A stretch of 64,000 nt of DNA from Longitalea arenae (GCF_016924755.1 NZ_JAFFJX010000005.1:1-64000), one strand, 5' to 3'; positions 35,648-43,855 are shown, numbered from the stretch's first letter. Notes: generated by a model from the sequence alone, not told the origin. Numbers and translations: made by a program.

Positions 35648-35816
35648 CCAATAGACAATTGGCAGTATGGAATGAGTGCCACATGTCCTGCAAAGCAGGG
35701 AGCAAAATGTGTATGATTCTTTGATTTGGTTCTTGTGATTACATAATAAAAAAGAGGCTGTTGGAAGACAGCCTCTTTTTTTGCGTATTGTCAATTGCGT
35801 ATTGTCAATTGTCCAA
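35648..35816. repeat. Inverted word repeat enclosing a terminator, with 14-bp duplication
   Basis: The left arm at 35648-35670 (CCAATAGACAATTGGCAGTA) and the right arm at 35783-35816 share inverted words. The right arm contains a perfect tandem duplication of GCGTATTGTCAATT (35783-35796 and 35797-35810). The arms flank the terminator stem at 35748-35782, between convergent genes. Confidence 0.75.
35748..35782. terminator. Bidirectional terminator between pruA and a barrel gene
   Basis: AAAAAAGAGGCTGT pairs with ACAGCCTCTTTTTT around TGGAAG. Confidence 0.9.
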
Positions 35817-35820
35817 CTGC

Positions 35821-36366
35821 TTATTTCTTTCCGCCACCGAGGTGGATTTGGAAGCCAATGCTCAAACCGAAATTGTTTTCTCTGTCACCATCCAGGTTTT
35901 CATACAGATCACCGCCATAAGATTTGTAATACAGCGCAAATTCGAGGGCTGTGTTAGGAGTCAGGAATACGGCAGGACCAGCCATGATTGAGAAATTGTT
36001 GCCGCTTGCTTTGTCATCAGTACCTGCTTTGTCGAAGCCATAAGAAGCGTCAGCAAATACATTTACTTTTTGAGCAGCATCTAAAAAGTAATAACGCAGA
36101 AAGGGAGCAACGCCGAAAGATGTATAAGCGTCATCAGCGCCTTTTGCTTTGTCGCTGTTGAAATTAACGCGTAAACCACCAGCCAGTTTGTCGATGAAGA
36201 AATAACCAGCATTCGGGCTTATCCAAACCGAAGTAGATTTAGAATCTCCCTGTTTGAATGAATTAAACCCAGCTGTTCCACCAACCAGCCATTGGCCTTT
36301 GTTTACTTGGGCAAAAATGGCGTTGGAACTAACAAGTAAGAATGCAGCGAATAAAACCTTTTTCAT
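35821..36366 (-). CDS. Outer-membrane beta-barrel protein, unknown function
   Basis: 181 residues with a signal peptide (MKKVLFAAFLLVSSNAIFAQ), followed by QWLVGGTAGFNSF and alternating strands typical of small Bacteroidota porin-like barrels (OMP_b-brl). It ends in a glycine- and histidine-containing strand (SIGFQIHLGGGKK) with an unusual basic tail. No specific function can be assigned. An exact TACTTTTG promoter element lies upstream with a leader of about 40 bases. Confidence 0.82.
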   Translation of the reverse strand: MKKVLFAAFLLVSSNAIFAQVNKGQWLVGGTAGFNSFKQGDSKSTSVWISPNAGYFFIDKLAGGLRVNFNSDKAKGADDAYTSFGVAPFLRYYFLDAAQKVNVFADASYGFDKAGTDDKASGNNFSIMAGPAVFLTPNTALEFALYYKSYGGDLYENLDGDRENNFGLSIGFQIHLGGGKK

Positions 36367-36409
36367 TGTTTTAGTTTTTACCAGGTGTTATAGTGATTTT
36401 TAACGGGCC

Positions 36410-36417
36410 CAAAAGTA
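36410..36417 (-). promoter_or_regulatory. -7 promoter element of the barrel gene
   Basis: Minus strand TACTTTTG, an exact TAnnTTTG match, 43 bases before the ATG. Confidence 0.45.
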
Positions 36418-36442
36418 ATGTCAAAAATTTAAAAAAAAAGTA

Positions 36443-36484
36443 ATGCGCAATAATTTATTATTGTAGTGTGCATGATTTTTTTTT
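36443..36484 (+). terminator. Hairpin with T-run, no gene upstream
   Basis: ATGCGCAATAAT pairs imperfectly with ATTATTGTAGTGTGCAT (containing the perfect palindrome CAATAATTTATTATTG), followed by a run of nine T. On the plus strand it has terminator form, but no plus-strand gene precedes it within 800 bases. It could end a short unannotated transcript or be chance in AT-rich DNA. Confidence 0.4.
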
Positions 36485-37008
36485 GTTCCATTACTTTAAA
36501 TGCCATGTTAAGCTAAGCGTTTCATGTACATAATAACCTGTCTGTTATAAATGCAACTTATATCCTGATGCGTATACAGCACGTAATATTCTAGATGCGA
36601 TTTGCTCTCTTAAGAATTTATAATTGTACTTTGTTATAAGTCAAAAAATACAGCATTACATGAAAAGAATATTGGAATATTACTTTAAACATATGGTTCC
36701 GGTTCGCAGCAACCGTTAAAAATTTTTTTGTATATCAAACGTACTAAATACATATGTATGGGCGTTTATTACAGATTCAGGAAGGCATGACATCAGACAA
36801 TATTGCATTCATTGATTGAAGATAATTTTTACTGAACCCTAAACCAGGATCTATGGTCATGCACTTTGCATTGCATACACTTACTTGTATTCAAAGGTCA
36901 TTCATCTCATCGGGCCTTTACAGCCTCTACAATAATCGTTGCCATAAATAATTATTCTGTATAAACAGAATGCATGTTTCTTTTTTCTTTAACCCAAACA
37001 ACCCTTAC
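36485..37008. other. Spacer with a palindrome before a barrel gene
   Basis: AT-rich and without coding frames. The only clear structure is a perfect inverted repeat, ATTCTGT-ATAA-ACAGAAT at 36954-36971, 37 bases before the ATG at 37009. It could be an operator. Confidence 0.5.
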
Positions 37009-37554
37009 ATGAAAAAACTTGTACTTGCCATGTCATTCCTTGCAGCATTAGGCAGTGCCAAAGCGCAGGAAGGAAAAAATGCTGTTAAGATCAATCCCCT
37101 GTCTTTATTTCTTGCTACCGGTAACGTTTCGTACGAAAGACAAACGACCAACAACCAGTCTTTTCAACTAGGCCTCTTTTATTCAGGTGTTAAATTGTCG
37201 AGTCTTAAATATTCCGGATTTGGTATTACACCGGAATATCGCTTTTATATTGCCGGACGTAAAGAAGCAATGAACGGCGTATACCTGGCGCCATTTGCCC
37301 GTTATCAGAATTTCAAGATCGAAGACACCGATACTAAAGACAAAGTTACCTTTACCTCTGTGGGTGGTGGTGCTCTTTTTGGTTGGGAAAAAAGCTGGGA
37401 AAGCGGATTTATGCTTGACCTTTTTCTTGGGCCCGCTTACAACTCGGGAACCATTAAAGCCGAAGGCACTGCCGACGAAGATGAGTTTGATATCTCAGGC
37501 GGCATCGATGGATTTGGTCTCCGTACCGGTATTACCATCGGTTTCAGATTCTGA
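37009..37554 (+). CDS. Outer-membrane beta-barrel protein (DUF3575-like), unknown function
   Basis: 181 residues with a signal peptide (MKKLVLAMSFLAALGSAKAQ). It is followed by NAVKINPLSLFLATGNVSYE, a start seen in DUF3575-type small barrels. Strands continue to the aromatic C-terminal TGITIGFRF, a classical barrel end. A function is not known. The ATG at 37009 begins the signal peptide; an upstream ATG at 36970 overlaps the palindrome and would add 13 residues. A terminator follows. Confidence 0.82.
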   Translation: MKKLVLAMSFLAALGSAKAQEGKNAVKINPLSLFLATGNVSYERQTTNNQSFQLGLFYSGVKLSSLKYSGFGITPEYRFYIAGRKEAMNGVYLAPFARYQNFKIEDTDTKDKVTFTSVGGGALFGWEKSWESGFMLDLFLGPAYNSGTIKAEGTADEDEFDISGGIDGFGLRTGITIGFRF

Positions 37555-37579
37555 TCTGTTTCCACTTATTAACATTAAG

Positions 37580-37610
37580 CAGTCTGTTCATATTTTGAAC
37601 AGACTGTTTT
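37580..37610 (+). terminator. Terminator of the barrel gene
   Basis: CAGTCTGTTCA pairs with TGAACAGACTG around TATTT and is followed by TTTT. It also separates this gene from pyrR. Confidence 0.88.
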
Positions 37611-37691
37611 ATTTAGTTCCTGCCACTGTCAGGAAAGCAGCTTAATTTTCTAATTTGGCTATTTGCGTTTATTTTTATCAAAATATTTTCC

Positions 37692-38213
37692 TTGAAGACG
37701 ATTTTAAATGAACAGCAACTGGCCATAATAATCCGGCGGCTCAGTCACCAGGTACTGGAGAATAATATTAATCTGGAGAATACAGTTTTTATTGGCATTC
37801 AGCCAAGGGGCATCTTTGTATCTGATCAAATGATCCAGGTGATGCGGCAGTTGGTGTCATCTGAAAAAGTACAGTACGGCAAGTTGGATATTACTTTTTA
37901 TCGCGATGATGTGCGCAACCAGATCCACATGCCCAATCAAACCGATATACCATTCAGTATCGAAAATAAGAATGTAGTGTTGATCGACGACGTATTATAT
38001 ACAGGCCGTACCATCAGGGCTGCCCTGGATGCCCTGCTCGATTTCGGCCGTCCGGCCAAAGTGGAGCTCTGCGTGCTCATCGACCGCCGTTTCAGCCGCG
38101 AACTACCCATACAACCTGATTATACCGGCCGTTCCATCGATTCCATCGTTTCGCAAAAAGTAAAGGTATTCTGGAAGGAACGCGATGGAAAAGAAGAAGT
38201 TGTACTAATGTGA
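37692..38213 (+). CDS. pyrR: PyrR bifunctional regulator / uracil phosphoribosyltransferase
   Basis: 173 residues of the type I PRTase fold. The PRPP loop VVLIDDVLYTGRT lies at 95-107; FIGIQPRGIFVSD is the pyrophosphate loop region. PyrR in Gram-positives binds pyr mRNA to cause attenuation and has weak UPRTase activity. In Bacteroidota the regulatory role is not established. The start is a TTG codon: no ATG gives a normal N terminus, and MKTILNEQQL matches the family. It lies 69 bases before pyrB in the same direction. No attenuator-like alternative hairpin is visible in the 80 bases after the preceding terminator. Confidence 0.93.
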   Translation: MKTILNEQQLAIIIRRLSHQVLENNINLENTVFIGIQPRGIFVSDQMIQVMRQLVSSEKVQYGKLDITFYRDDVRNQIHMPNQTDIPFSIENKNVVLIDDVLYTGRTIRAALDALLDFGRPAKVELCVLIDRRFSRELPIQPDYTGRSIDSIVSQKVKVFWKERDGKEEVVLM

Positions 38214-38265
38214 GGACTGATTTTAAAGCGAGGAACAGAAACAAGCAACTAATTCATTTTTCCCT

Positions 38266-38273
38266 TAATTTCG
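38266..38273 (+). promoter_or_regulatory. Possible -7 promoter element of pyrB
   Basis: TAATTTCG matches TAnnTTTG at seven of eight positions and ends nine bases before the pyrB ATG. It would give pyrB its own short-leader transcript. Confidence 0.3.
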
Positions 38274-38282
38274 CTGCTTGAA

Positions 38283-39215
38283 ATGCAACTTTCAGTTAAA
38301 CATCTGCTCGGTATACGGGATCTCACCCGTCAGGACATTCAGATTATTTTAGATACTGCTACTCAATTCAAGGAAGTTTTACAACGGCCTATTAAAAAAG
38401 TTCCTTCATTGCGGGATGTAACCATCGTGAATCTGTTTTTCGAGAATTCAACCCGTACCAGGATCTCTTTTGAACTGGCTGAAAAACGCCTGAGTGCAGA
38501 CACGATCAATTTTACGGCCAGCGCTTCCTCCGTTTCAAAGGGTGAAACCCTGCTCGACACCGTGAATAATATTTTATCGATGAAAGTAGATATGGTGGTT
38601 ATGCGGCATAGCGCCAGCGGAGCCCCCCATTTTCTGGCAAAACATATTCCGGCAGCCATTGTAAATGCTGGTGATGGCATCAATGAGCACCCTACGCAGG
38701 GTTTACTCGATGCCTTTTCGATGCGTGAAAAGCTGGGCCGGCTGGAAGGTTTGAAAGTGGCTATCATTGGCGATATCATGCACTCACGTGTAGCCATGAG
38801 TAATATTTACCTTTTAAAGAAAATGGGGGCAGAAGTAACTGTTGCCGGTCCGCCAACCCTTATACCTAAATACATTAAGGAAGCATTTGACATAAGGGTA
38901 GAATATAACCTGCAAAAAGCGCTCGAATGGTGCGATGTGGCGAATGTCTTGCGCATTCAGCTCGAACGCCAGAACCAGGTGCTTTTCTCCTCGCTGCGGG
39001 AATACAGCCTGGCCTATGGTATCAATAAACGCCTGCTCGACAGCCTGAACAAGAAGATCGTGATCATGCACCCTGGACCTATTAACAGAGGCGTGGAGTT
39101 GGATAGCGATGCGGCCGACAGCAACCAGAGTATTATCCTGCAACAGGTAGAGAATGGGGTAGCGGTGCGTATGGCCGTATTGTACCTGTTGAGTGGTGGC
39201 AGGGAAATGAATTAG
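38283..39215 (+). CDS. pyrB: Aspartate carbamoyltransferase catalytic subunit
   Basis: This enzyme condenses aspartate and carbamoyl phosphate to carbamoyl aspartate, the first committed step of pyrimidine synthesis. 310 residues with the carbamoyl-phosphate motif STRTR (56-60) in FFENSTRTRISFE, HPTQGLLDAF, and the aspartate-binding loop region HPGPINRGVELDSD. No regulatory pyrI subunit gene follows. It is downstream of pyrR with a 69-base gap. Its TAG stop (39213-39215) overlaps the first unit of a GTTACC word repeat. Confidence 0.97.
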   Translation: MQLSVKHLLGIRDLTRQDIQIILDTATQFKEVLQRPIKKVPSLRDVTIVNLFFENSTRTRISFELAEKRLSADTINFTASASSVSKGETLLDTVNNILSMKVDMVVMRHSASGAPHFLAKHIPAAIVNAGDGINEHPTQGLLDAFSMREKLGRLEGLKVAIIGDIMHSRVAMSNIYLLKKMGAEVTVAGPPTLIPKYIKEAFDIRVEYNLQKALEWCDVANVLRIQLERQNQVLFSSLREYSLAYGINKRLLDSLNKKIVIMHPGPINRGVELDSDAADSNQSIILQQVENGVAVRMAVLYLLSGGREMN

Positions 39216-39345
39216 TTACCGGTTCCCAGTAACCGGTTACCAGCGCCTTGAAGGTCGAACCACTACCTGTCATTGGGCTTTCAAAAGTGTTTTGCCCGGA
39301 GACCGGAGACTGGTAACTGGCACCGTAACTTGTAACCTGTAACTG
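39214..39345. repeat. Inverted word repeat (7-bp GTTACC type) after pyrB
   Basis: The left arm at 39214-39241 has the units AGTTACC, GGTTCCC, AGTAACC and GGTTACC. The right arm at 39312-39345 has GGTAACT, GGCACC, GTAACTT, GTAACCT and GTAACTG. This is the same 7-bp vocabulary as the arrays at 17998 and 21309, here as two opposed short arms. The left arm starts inside the pyrB stop codon. Confidence 0.75.
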
Positions 39346-39385
39346 TATCTCAGCTGAACATTTATTTTGTACTCAATTCATGCAT

Positions 39386-39850
39386 ATGCAACGTATCGCC
39401 CTCTTTCCCGGGACTTTTGATCCTATCACCATTGGCCACCTGGATATCATTCACCGTGCGCTCCCTTTATTCGATAAACTCGTTATCGGTATCGGGCGGA
39501 ATGTAAATAAAACGGCTATGTTCTCCGAAGAGCAGCGGATGAAATGGATCAAGGAGATCTTTGGCGATAATCCAAATGTGAGTGTAGTAGTATATGAGGG
39601 ACTGACGGTGGAATGCTGCCGGAAAGTAGGGGCCAATTTCATTCTGCGGGGCATCCGGTACGTGAATGATTTTGAGTATGAAAAGGCCATTGCCGATATG
39701 AACCGTAGCCTCGATAAAGATATTGAAACGGTTTTTCTCACCTGTTTGCCCCAGTTTACCTCGGTGGCTTCTACCCTGGTTAGGGATGTGATCCGCAATG
39801 GCGGCGATGCACGGCAGTTCTTACCCGATGCAGTGTCAAAAAGCCTTTAA
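39386..39850 (+). CDS. coaD: Phosphopantetheine adenylyltransferase
   Basis: This enzyme transfers AMP to 4'-phosphopantetheine to make dephospho-CoA, the fourth step of CoA synthesis. About 154 residues with the nucleotidyltransferase motif GTFDPITIGHLDI at the N terminus (the GHLD equivalent of HxGH) and the substrate loop RGIRYVNDFEYE. The C-terminal SSTLVRD motif appears as ASTLVRDVIRNGG. The ATG at 39386 is preferred to the one at 39380. It has a 164-base gap to the thioesterase gene that is filled by a word repeat. Confidence 0.96.
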   Translation: MQRIALFPGTFDPITIGHLDIIHRALPLFDKLVIGIGRNVNKTAMFSEEQRMKWIKEIFGDNPNVSVVVYEGLTVECCRKVGANFILRGIRYVNDFEYEKAIADMNRSLDKDIETVFLTCLPQFTSVASTLVRDVIRNGGDARQFLPDAVSKSL

Positions 39851-39851
39851 T

Positions 39852-40009
39852 ACCAATTAGCTAATTGGCTATATTGCTGATGTGATAATGATTTACCGTG
39901 CGGTTGCCATAAAAAAAGGTGCTGCATAACTTTTAGATGTTTTCAATCAGCACAGTAGCACAACTCGTCCCGCTTTGCGGGATTATCACATTAGCAAATT
40001 ATCACATTG
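39852..40009. repeat. Inverted word repeat (TTAGCTAA/GATAAT type) after coaD
   Basis: The left arm at 39852-39890 contains ATTAGCTAATTGGCTATATT and GCTGATGTGATAATGA. The right arm is in two pieces, ATCAGCACAGTAGCAC (39947-39962) and GATTATCACATTAGCAAATT (39981-40000) with more beyond. A CCCGCTTTGCGGG hairpin (39969-39981) sits between the right-arm pieces. The element begins two bases after the coaD stop codon. Confidence 0.7.
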
Positions 40010-40014
40010 ACCAT

Positions 40015-40440
40015 ATGATCTGGTTCAAAAAAGACCTGCAAATACATGAAATCGCCCAACTGGGCAAGGGAACGATGTCTGAGCATATCGGCCTGGCCTT
40101 TACCGAGCTGGGAGCCGACTATATAAAAGCTCAAATGCCGGTAGATGCCCGTACCCGCCAGCCATATGGCTTATTACATGGTGGCGCCTCCTGTGTACTG
40201 GCCGAAACCCTGGGCAGTGTGGCTTCTGCCATGGTCATTGATCCGGAAAGGTTCATATGCGTGGGCCTCGAGATCAATGCCAATCATGTCAGAGGTGTGC
40301 GCGAAGGCCTGGTCATTGGTATTGCCCGGCCACTGCATATTGGCAGTTCAACCCATGTTTGGGACATTAAAATTCATGATGAACGGGAAAAATTGGTATG
40401 TATCAGCCGGTTGACCGTTGCTATCCTGAAGAAGGCATAA
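40015..40440 (+). CDS. Hotdog-fold thioesterase (PaaI/MenI-like)
   Basis: 141 residues forming a single hotdog domain. The key segment RQPYGLLHGGASCVLAETLG holds HGG (55-57) and E64, the catalytic Glu of the 4HBT group II (EntH/MenI/PaaI) type. Such enzymes hydrolyse acyl-CoA thioesters such as DHNA-CoA in menaquinone synthesis or phenylacetyl-CoA derivatives. The substrate is unassigned here; no men genes are adjacent. The ATG at 40015 is preferred, because the upstream in-frame codons are word-repeat DNA. Confidence 0.9.
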   Translation: MIWFKKDLQIHEIAQLGKGTMSEHIGLAFTELGADYIKAQMPVDARTRQPYGLLHGGASCVLAETLGSVASAMVIDPERFICVGLEINANHVRGVREGLVIGIARPLHIGSSTHVWDIKIHDEREKLVCISRLTVAILKKA

Positions 40441-40536
40441 AGGCAGGAAGGCAAGTAGAAACTTAGCCCTTGCCCAAAGCCATTGATCTCAAAACCGGGT
40501 CCGGGTATAAAAGCACCACAACCGACAAACCACAAA

Positions 40537-41178
40537 CTACAAACTCGCAACCGGCGGATATCCGGCCGCTACCAACACATCTACAATGGCAGGAAAAGTA
40601 TTGGCCAGGTATTTTCCAAGATGATCAGGACTTGCCCATTCTATTTCGGTGATCTGTTCAATGGTTTGCGGCGTTAATGGCTGTGCTTTTGATGCCGCCA
40701 GTAAATACCAGGCTGTTTCTTTCAGAATATGATGACCACTTTCGTCATAGGTATGCCAGGTGTTCAGCAGGTGTTTCTTCAATTCAATTTCCTGTAAACC
40801 GGTTTCTTCCTGCGTTTCCCGTACGGCACATTCGGCCAGGGTTTCCCTGTCATCTAATTTGCCTTTCGGCAGATCCCATTTACCGCGGCGAAATATGAAC
40901 AATAGCTCATCGGCTTCGTTTTTAACAAGGCCACCGGCTGCCTGCACCAGCATGAATTTTTTCCAAAAGGCTTTTTTGAGTTCTTCCAGGTTGCTGTGCA
41001 GGTAAATGCCGGCATGGATCTTATCCTGCCGCATTTCATGGATCATGGAATTAATACCTCCATGCGAGAATTCATCGATCAAAACGGCATCGTCGTGATG
41101 AGCATAGGGCTCGATCTCAGGCGTAATGGAATCGGTAAGGAACAGTGGTTTGTCGTTAAAGTATATCTTTATGTGCAT
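40537..41178 (-). CDS. NUDIX hydrolase with N-terminal extension
   Basis: 213 residues. The Nudix box runs over residues 106-128 (GKLDDRETLAECAVRETQEE, then TGL), all key residues GX5EX7REUXEEXGU being present. The first 75 residues form a separate alpha/beta region (HIKIYFNDKPLFLTDS) of unknown role, found in Bacteroidota versions. The family hydrolyses nucleoside diphosphates linked to other moieties; the substrate is unknown. It is convergent with the thioesterase gene and divergent from pyrE, with about 60 bases between start codons, so the promoters overlap. Confidence 0.93.
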   Translation of the reverse strand: MHIKIYFNDKPLFLTDSITPEIEPYAHHDDAVLIDEFSHGGINSMIHEMRQDKIHAGIYLHSNLEELKKAFWKKFMLVQAAGGLVKNEADELLFIFRRGKWDLPKGKLDDRETLAECAVRETQEETGLQEIELKKHLLNTWHTYDESGHHILKETAWYLLAASKAQPLTPQTIEQITEIEWASPDHLGKYLANTFPAIVDVLVAAGYPPVASL

Positions 41179-41240
41179 AACTTATTTTCAGTTTTCAGGT
41201 AGCAAAGACCAATTTCGCCGCAAATAACTTAATCAATTAT

Positions 41241-41876
41241 ATGTCTTCGAACGAAAAGGCGGTAGCCGAAAAGTTATTACAAAGTAATGCTATTAAATTA
41301 AATGCCACGCAACCCTTTACCTGGGCATCGGGTTGGAAAAGCCCCATTTATTGCGATAACCGGCGGGTATTGTCATTTCCTTTTATCCGCGATTTCATAA
41401 AATCAGAGATGTGCAATGTGGTATTCCAGGACTTTCCTGATGCTGAATTGCTGGCCGGTGTGGCTACTGCAGGTATTGCCTGGGGAGCTATGGCCGCCGA
41501 CCAGTTGAAACTGCCTTATATATATGTGCGGCCCAAACCCAAAGAGCATGGCCTGGGCAACCAGATCGAGGGATATTATACCGCCGGCCAGAAAGTGGTG
41601 GTCATCGAGGACCTGATCTCAACCGGTAAAAGCAGTTTGCAGGTGGTGGATGTATTGAAAGCGGCCGGACTGGAAGTGATGGGAATGGTATCCATCTTTA
41701 CCTATGGTTTCCCCGTGGCTGCTGAAAATTTTGAAAAGGCAGGGGTACCGTATATTTCCCTGACCAATTATTCTTCCCTCATTGAACTGGCTGTTGAAAA
41801 AGGAATCGTGTCGGGCGACCAGCAGGAGATCTTAATGGACTGGCGCAAAGACCCGGCTAACTGGTCGGGTAAATAG
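41241..41876 (+). CDS. pyrE: Orotate phosphoribosyltransferase
   Basis: This enzyme transfers ribose 5-phosphate from PRPP to orotate, giving OMP in pyrimidine synthesis. 211 residues with the PRPP motif VVVIEDLISTGKSS, the loop region YVRPKPKEHGLGNQIEG with catalytic lysines, and the N-terminal FTWASGWKSPIYCDNR typical of OPRTase. It is 3 kb away from pyrR/pyrB, so the pyr genes in this window are not one operon. A strong bidirectional terminator follows. Confidence 0.97.
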   Translation: MSSNEKAVAEKLLQSNAIKLNATQPFTWASGWKSPIYCDNRRVLSFPFIRDFIKSEMCNVVFQDFPDAELLAGVATAGIAWGAMAADQLKLPYIYVRPKPKEHGLGNQIEGYYTAGQKVVVIEDLISTGKSSLQVVDVLKAAGLEVMGMVSIFTYGFPVAAENFEKAGVPYISLTNYSSLIELAVEKGIVSGDQQEILMDWRKDPANWSGK

Positions 41877-41915
41877 TTTGTTTTTAGACCAGTTAACTGG
41901 TTACTCATAAAGTGA

Positions 41916-41953
41916 AAAGGTGGGCCCTCCATGAAGAGCGGCCCACCTTTTTT
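41916..41953. terminator. Bidirectional terminator between pyrE and the HMA gene
   Basis: AAAAGGTGGGCC pairs with GGCCCACCTTTT around a 13-base loop, followed by T-runs on both strands. Confidence 0.9.
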
Positions 41954-41978
41954 ATGCATTTTTGGGAAAGATCTGGAA

Positions 41979-42335
41979 TTACATACCCCCGCCGTCCTCA
42001 GGCTTTTTACAGCACTTGGGCAGTTTTTTGTATGCTTCTTCTTCCGCTTTTACATCATCCGCATCGTACCCCGCATTGGCGATCGCCGCTTTAATATTTT
42101 CTACATTGGTACGCTCAGTCACATATGTAACTTTTGTGACATGTTTCTTAAAGTCAACATTTGCCTTCTGAACACCCTCTTCGCGTTTCAGGTAATCTTC
42201 AATGCGTTTTTTGCAACTTTCGCATTGTACGGTCGGGGTTTGAATGGTTACGGTTTCAACCCCTTTTTTAGATTGTGCCGAGGCAAAGGTGGTGATTCCC
42301 ATAATGGCAATTACCAGGAAAACGATTTTCTTCAT
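41979..42335 (-). CDS. Exported heavy-metal-associated (HMA) domain protein
   Basis: 118 residues: signal peptide (MKKIVFLVIAIMGITTFASA), an HMA ferredoxin-like domain (28-95) with the metal pair C38 and C41 in VQCESC, and a short tail with two further cysteines (LPKCCKKPEDGGGM). HMA domains bind Cu(I), Zn(II) or related ions. An exported stand-alone copy suggests metal binding in the periplasm, but the metal is unknown. An exact TACATTTG promoter element lies 14 bases upstream of the ATG. Confidence 0.9.
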   Translation of the reverse strand: MKKIVFLVIAIMGITTFASAQSKKGVETVTIQTPTVQCESCKKRIEDYLKREEGVQKANVDFKKHVTKVTYVTERTNVENIKAAIANAGYDADDVKAEEEAYKKLPKCCKKPEDGGGM

Positions 42336-42349
42336 ACCACTTGTTTTCT

Positions 42350-42357
42350 CAAATGTA
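42350..42357 (-). promoter_or_regulatory. -7 promoter element of the HMA gene
   Basis: Minus strand TACATTTG, an exact TAnnTTTG match, 14 bases from the ATG. This implies a short leader. Confidence 0.5.
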
Positions 42358-43050
42358 ATTATTTCGGGTCATCCTTTCGTTAATTTTTATACCGCTGACC
42401 ACGTCCCGGAACAGCTGTTCCGAACCCATGTACTGATGCCAGGCTAAAAAAAACAGGAGGAGGCGAACCATTTTAATGGTAATAAAACGGGCCAGAACCG
42501 GTGTCGTTCACGGCTTACCTTAACTGCTAAACATGCTCGAACTTCAAGCCAAACTGGCAGGTATGGCTCAATCGGTGCTGATCGTTTTTGAGCAGGTAAT
42601 CACATGAAAACTGGGCGTCCCGGTTCATGAATGATAGCGGAGCGTTCAAAATTTTGAGCGCGATTCTCCGGTTCAACCTAAAAACGCCTCAGGGAGTGCA
42701 AACGGTCAATCCAAAAAATGGGCTTGCAGATTTCCTGACAGGCTGCAGCCGGTTAATTTATACAATTCGAACAGCCGAAATTTCAAAAAACCAGCCCGGC
42801 CGGCAGCCTGTCTTTTTTGATAACCGGTTGCACTTTTTTAAAATAAGGTCAAGAAAAGGGCAGGGCAGGCATCGCTTTTTGTGTGCGCGATCTTCATTTT
42901 TTAGTGATCGCCCGTCGCAATAATTCCGTGCTGCGTATTTTCCTTCTCTGCCGGAAAAATCACCCGGCTGCTAAAATTTTTTTCCAGCGACCTTTTGCCG
43001 TCGCATGGCACTCCCATTGGCGGAATGCCTTTGTTAGAACCGGCAATAAA
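42358..43050. other. Gene-free spacer
   Basis: About 690 bases between the HMA promoter and the LEA2 terminator. A near-palindrome, GCGTTCAAAATTTTGAGCGC, lies at 42642-42661. The open frames present are short and have no protein character. No other structure was recognised. Confidence 0.5.
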
Positions 43051-43083
43051 AAACCGGATTTCCAAAAAATGGAAATCCGGTTT
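43051..43083 (-). terminator. Terminator of the LEA2 lipoprotein gene
   Basis: AAACCGGATTTCC pairs with GGAAATCCGGTTT around six A. The minus strand continues in TTTATTGCC, 28 bases past the stop codon. Confidence 0.88.
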
Positions 43084-43110
43084 AGTTGTGATGCAGGTTA
43101 TAAACGGCCT

Positions 43111-43560
43111 TTAAAATTTGATCTTTTGCATGCCTTCGTACCGGATCGGGTAATTTATAAAGATACCGCCCCGGCCGATTTTTGCACTTCCGTTCAGTTT
43201 GATGAAGACGCTATCGGTTCCGGTGGCCAGGGATTGAATGACACCCATAGCGGTATTGTTCATATCCACTTTTAGAATCACCGGCAACAAAAAAGTATCC
43301 TTTTTCGGAATTTGAATGGTGGAATCGAGGGTCGTCTTTCCAAAAAAATTGTTGTTGACATATACATCAACGGCCGCTCCTTTCATGGTCACGGGGTACT
43401 TATTCGGATTATAATATTCCACATCAGCTCCCACTGTCGACTCCTTCAATCCAAACTTTAGCACCTTAAAATTTTTCACCCCCAGGTAATCGAAGCCGGT
43501 TGGTTTTGCACAGCCGAATGCCATCAGGGGTAGGAGCAACCATCCTATCGTTTTTCGCAT
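43111..43560 (-). CDS. LEA type 2 family lipoprotein
   Basis: 149 residues with a lipobox (LMAFGC, C17). They are followed by a single immunoglobulin-like LEA_2/WHy-type domain: FDYLGVKNFKVLKFG, then VGADVEYYNPNKYPVTMKGA (asparagine-proline motif) and a strand DSVFIKLNGSAKIG. The family is associated with stress tolerance in plants; bacterial copies have no clear role. The ATG at 43560 begins the signal sequence. It is monocistronic with a strong terminator. Confidence 0.87.
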   Translation of the reverse strand: MRKTIGWLLLPLMAFGCAKPTGFDYLGVKNFKVLKFGLKESTVGADVEYYNPNKYPVTMKGAAVDVYVNNNFFGKTTLDSTIQIPKKDTFLLPVILKVDMNNTAMGVIQSLATGTDSVFIKLNGSAKIGRGGIFINYPIRYEGMQKIKF

Positions 43561-43855
43561 GTCATTGATTTTTGGGCCACAATGTAGCAGATAAATTTTT
43601 CCGGCCAAAAAAGGATTGTATTTTTAGCATTTTTGCTTGCTAATAACTTTAGATTCCAGGAAATTTAGACTTGTCTAAAAGCTGCTCTTGGGCCTACCAG
43701 TATTTTTAGCAGTCATTTTTGTAATAAAATGTTAACTATAAGCGATATAAAAACGATTTGTTGAATTTTAAATGCAAGGTTTGAAGGGGTAAAAGTGGAT
43801 GTTTTAACCGGTTTTAAATACGATCTTAAACAGAAATTGAGAAAGTTAGTTTTTT

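Noticed and set aside
37611-37691. PyrR-binding attenuator upstream of pyrR
   Set aside because: The 80 bases after the preceding terminator contain no alternative hairpin or conserved PyrR anti-antiterminator sequence.
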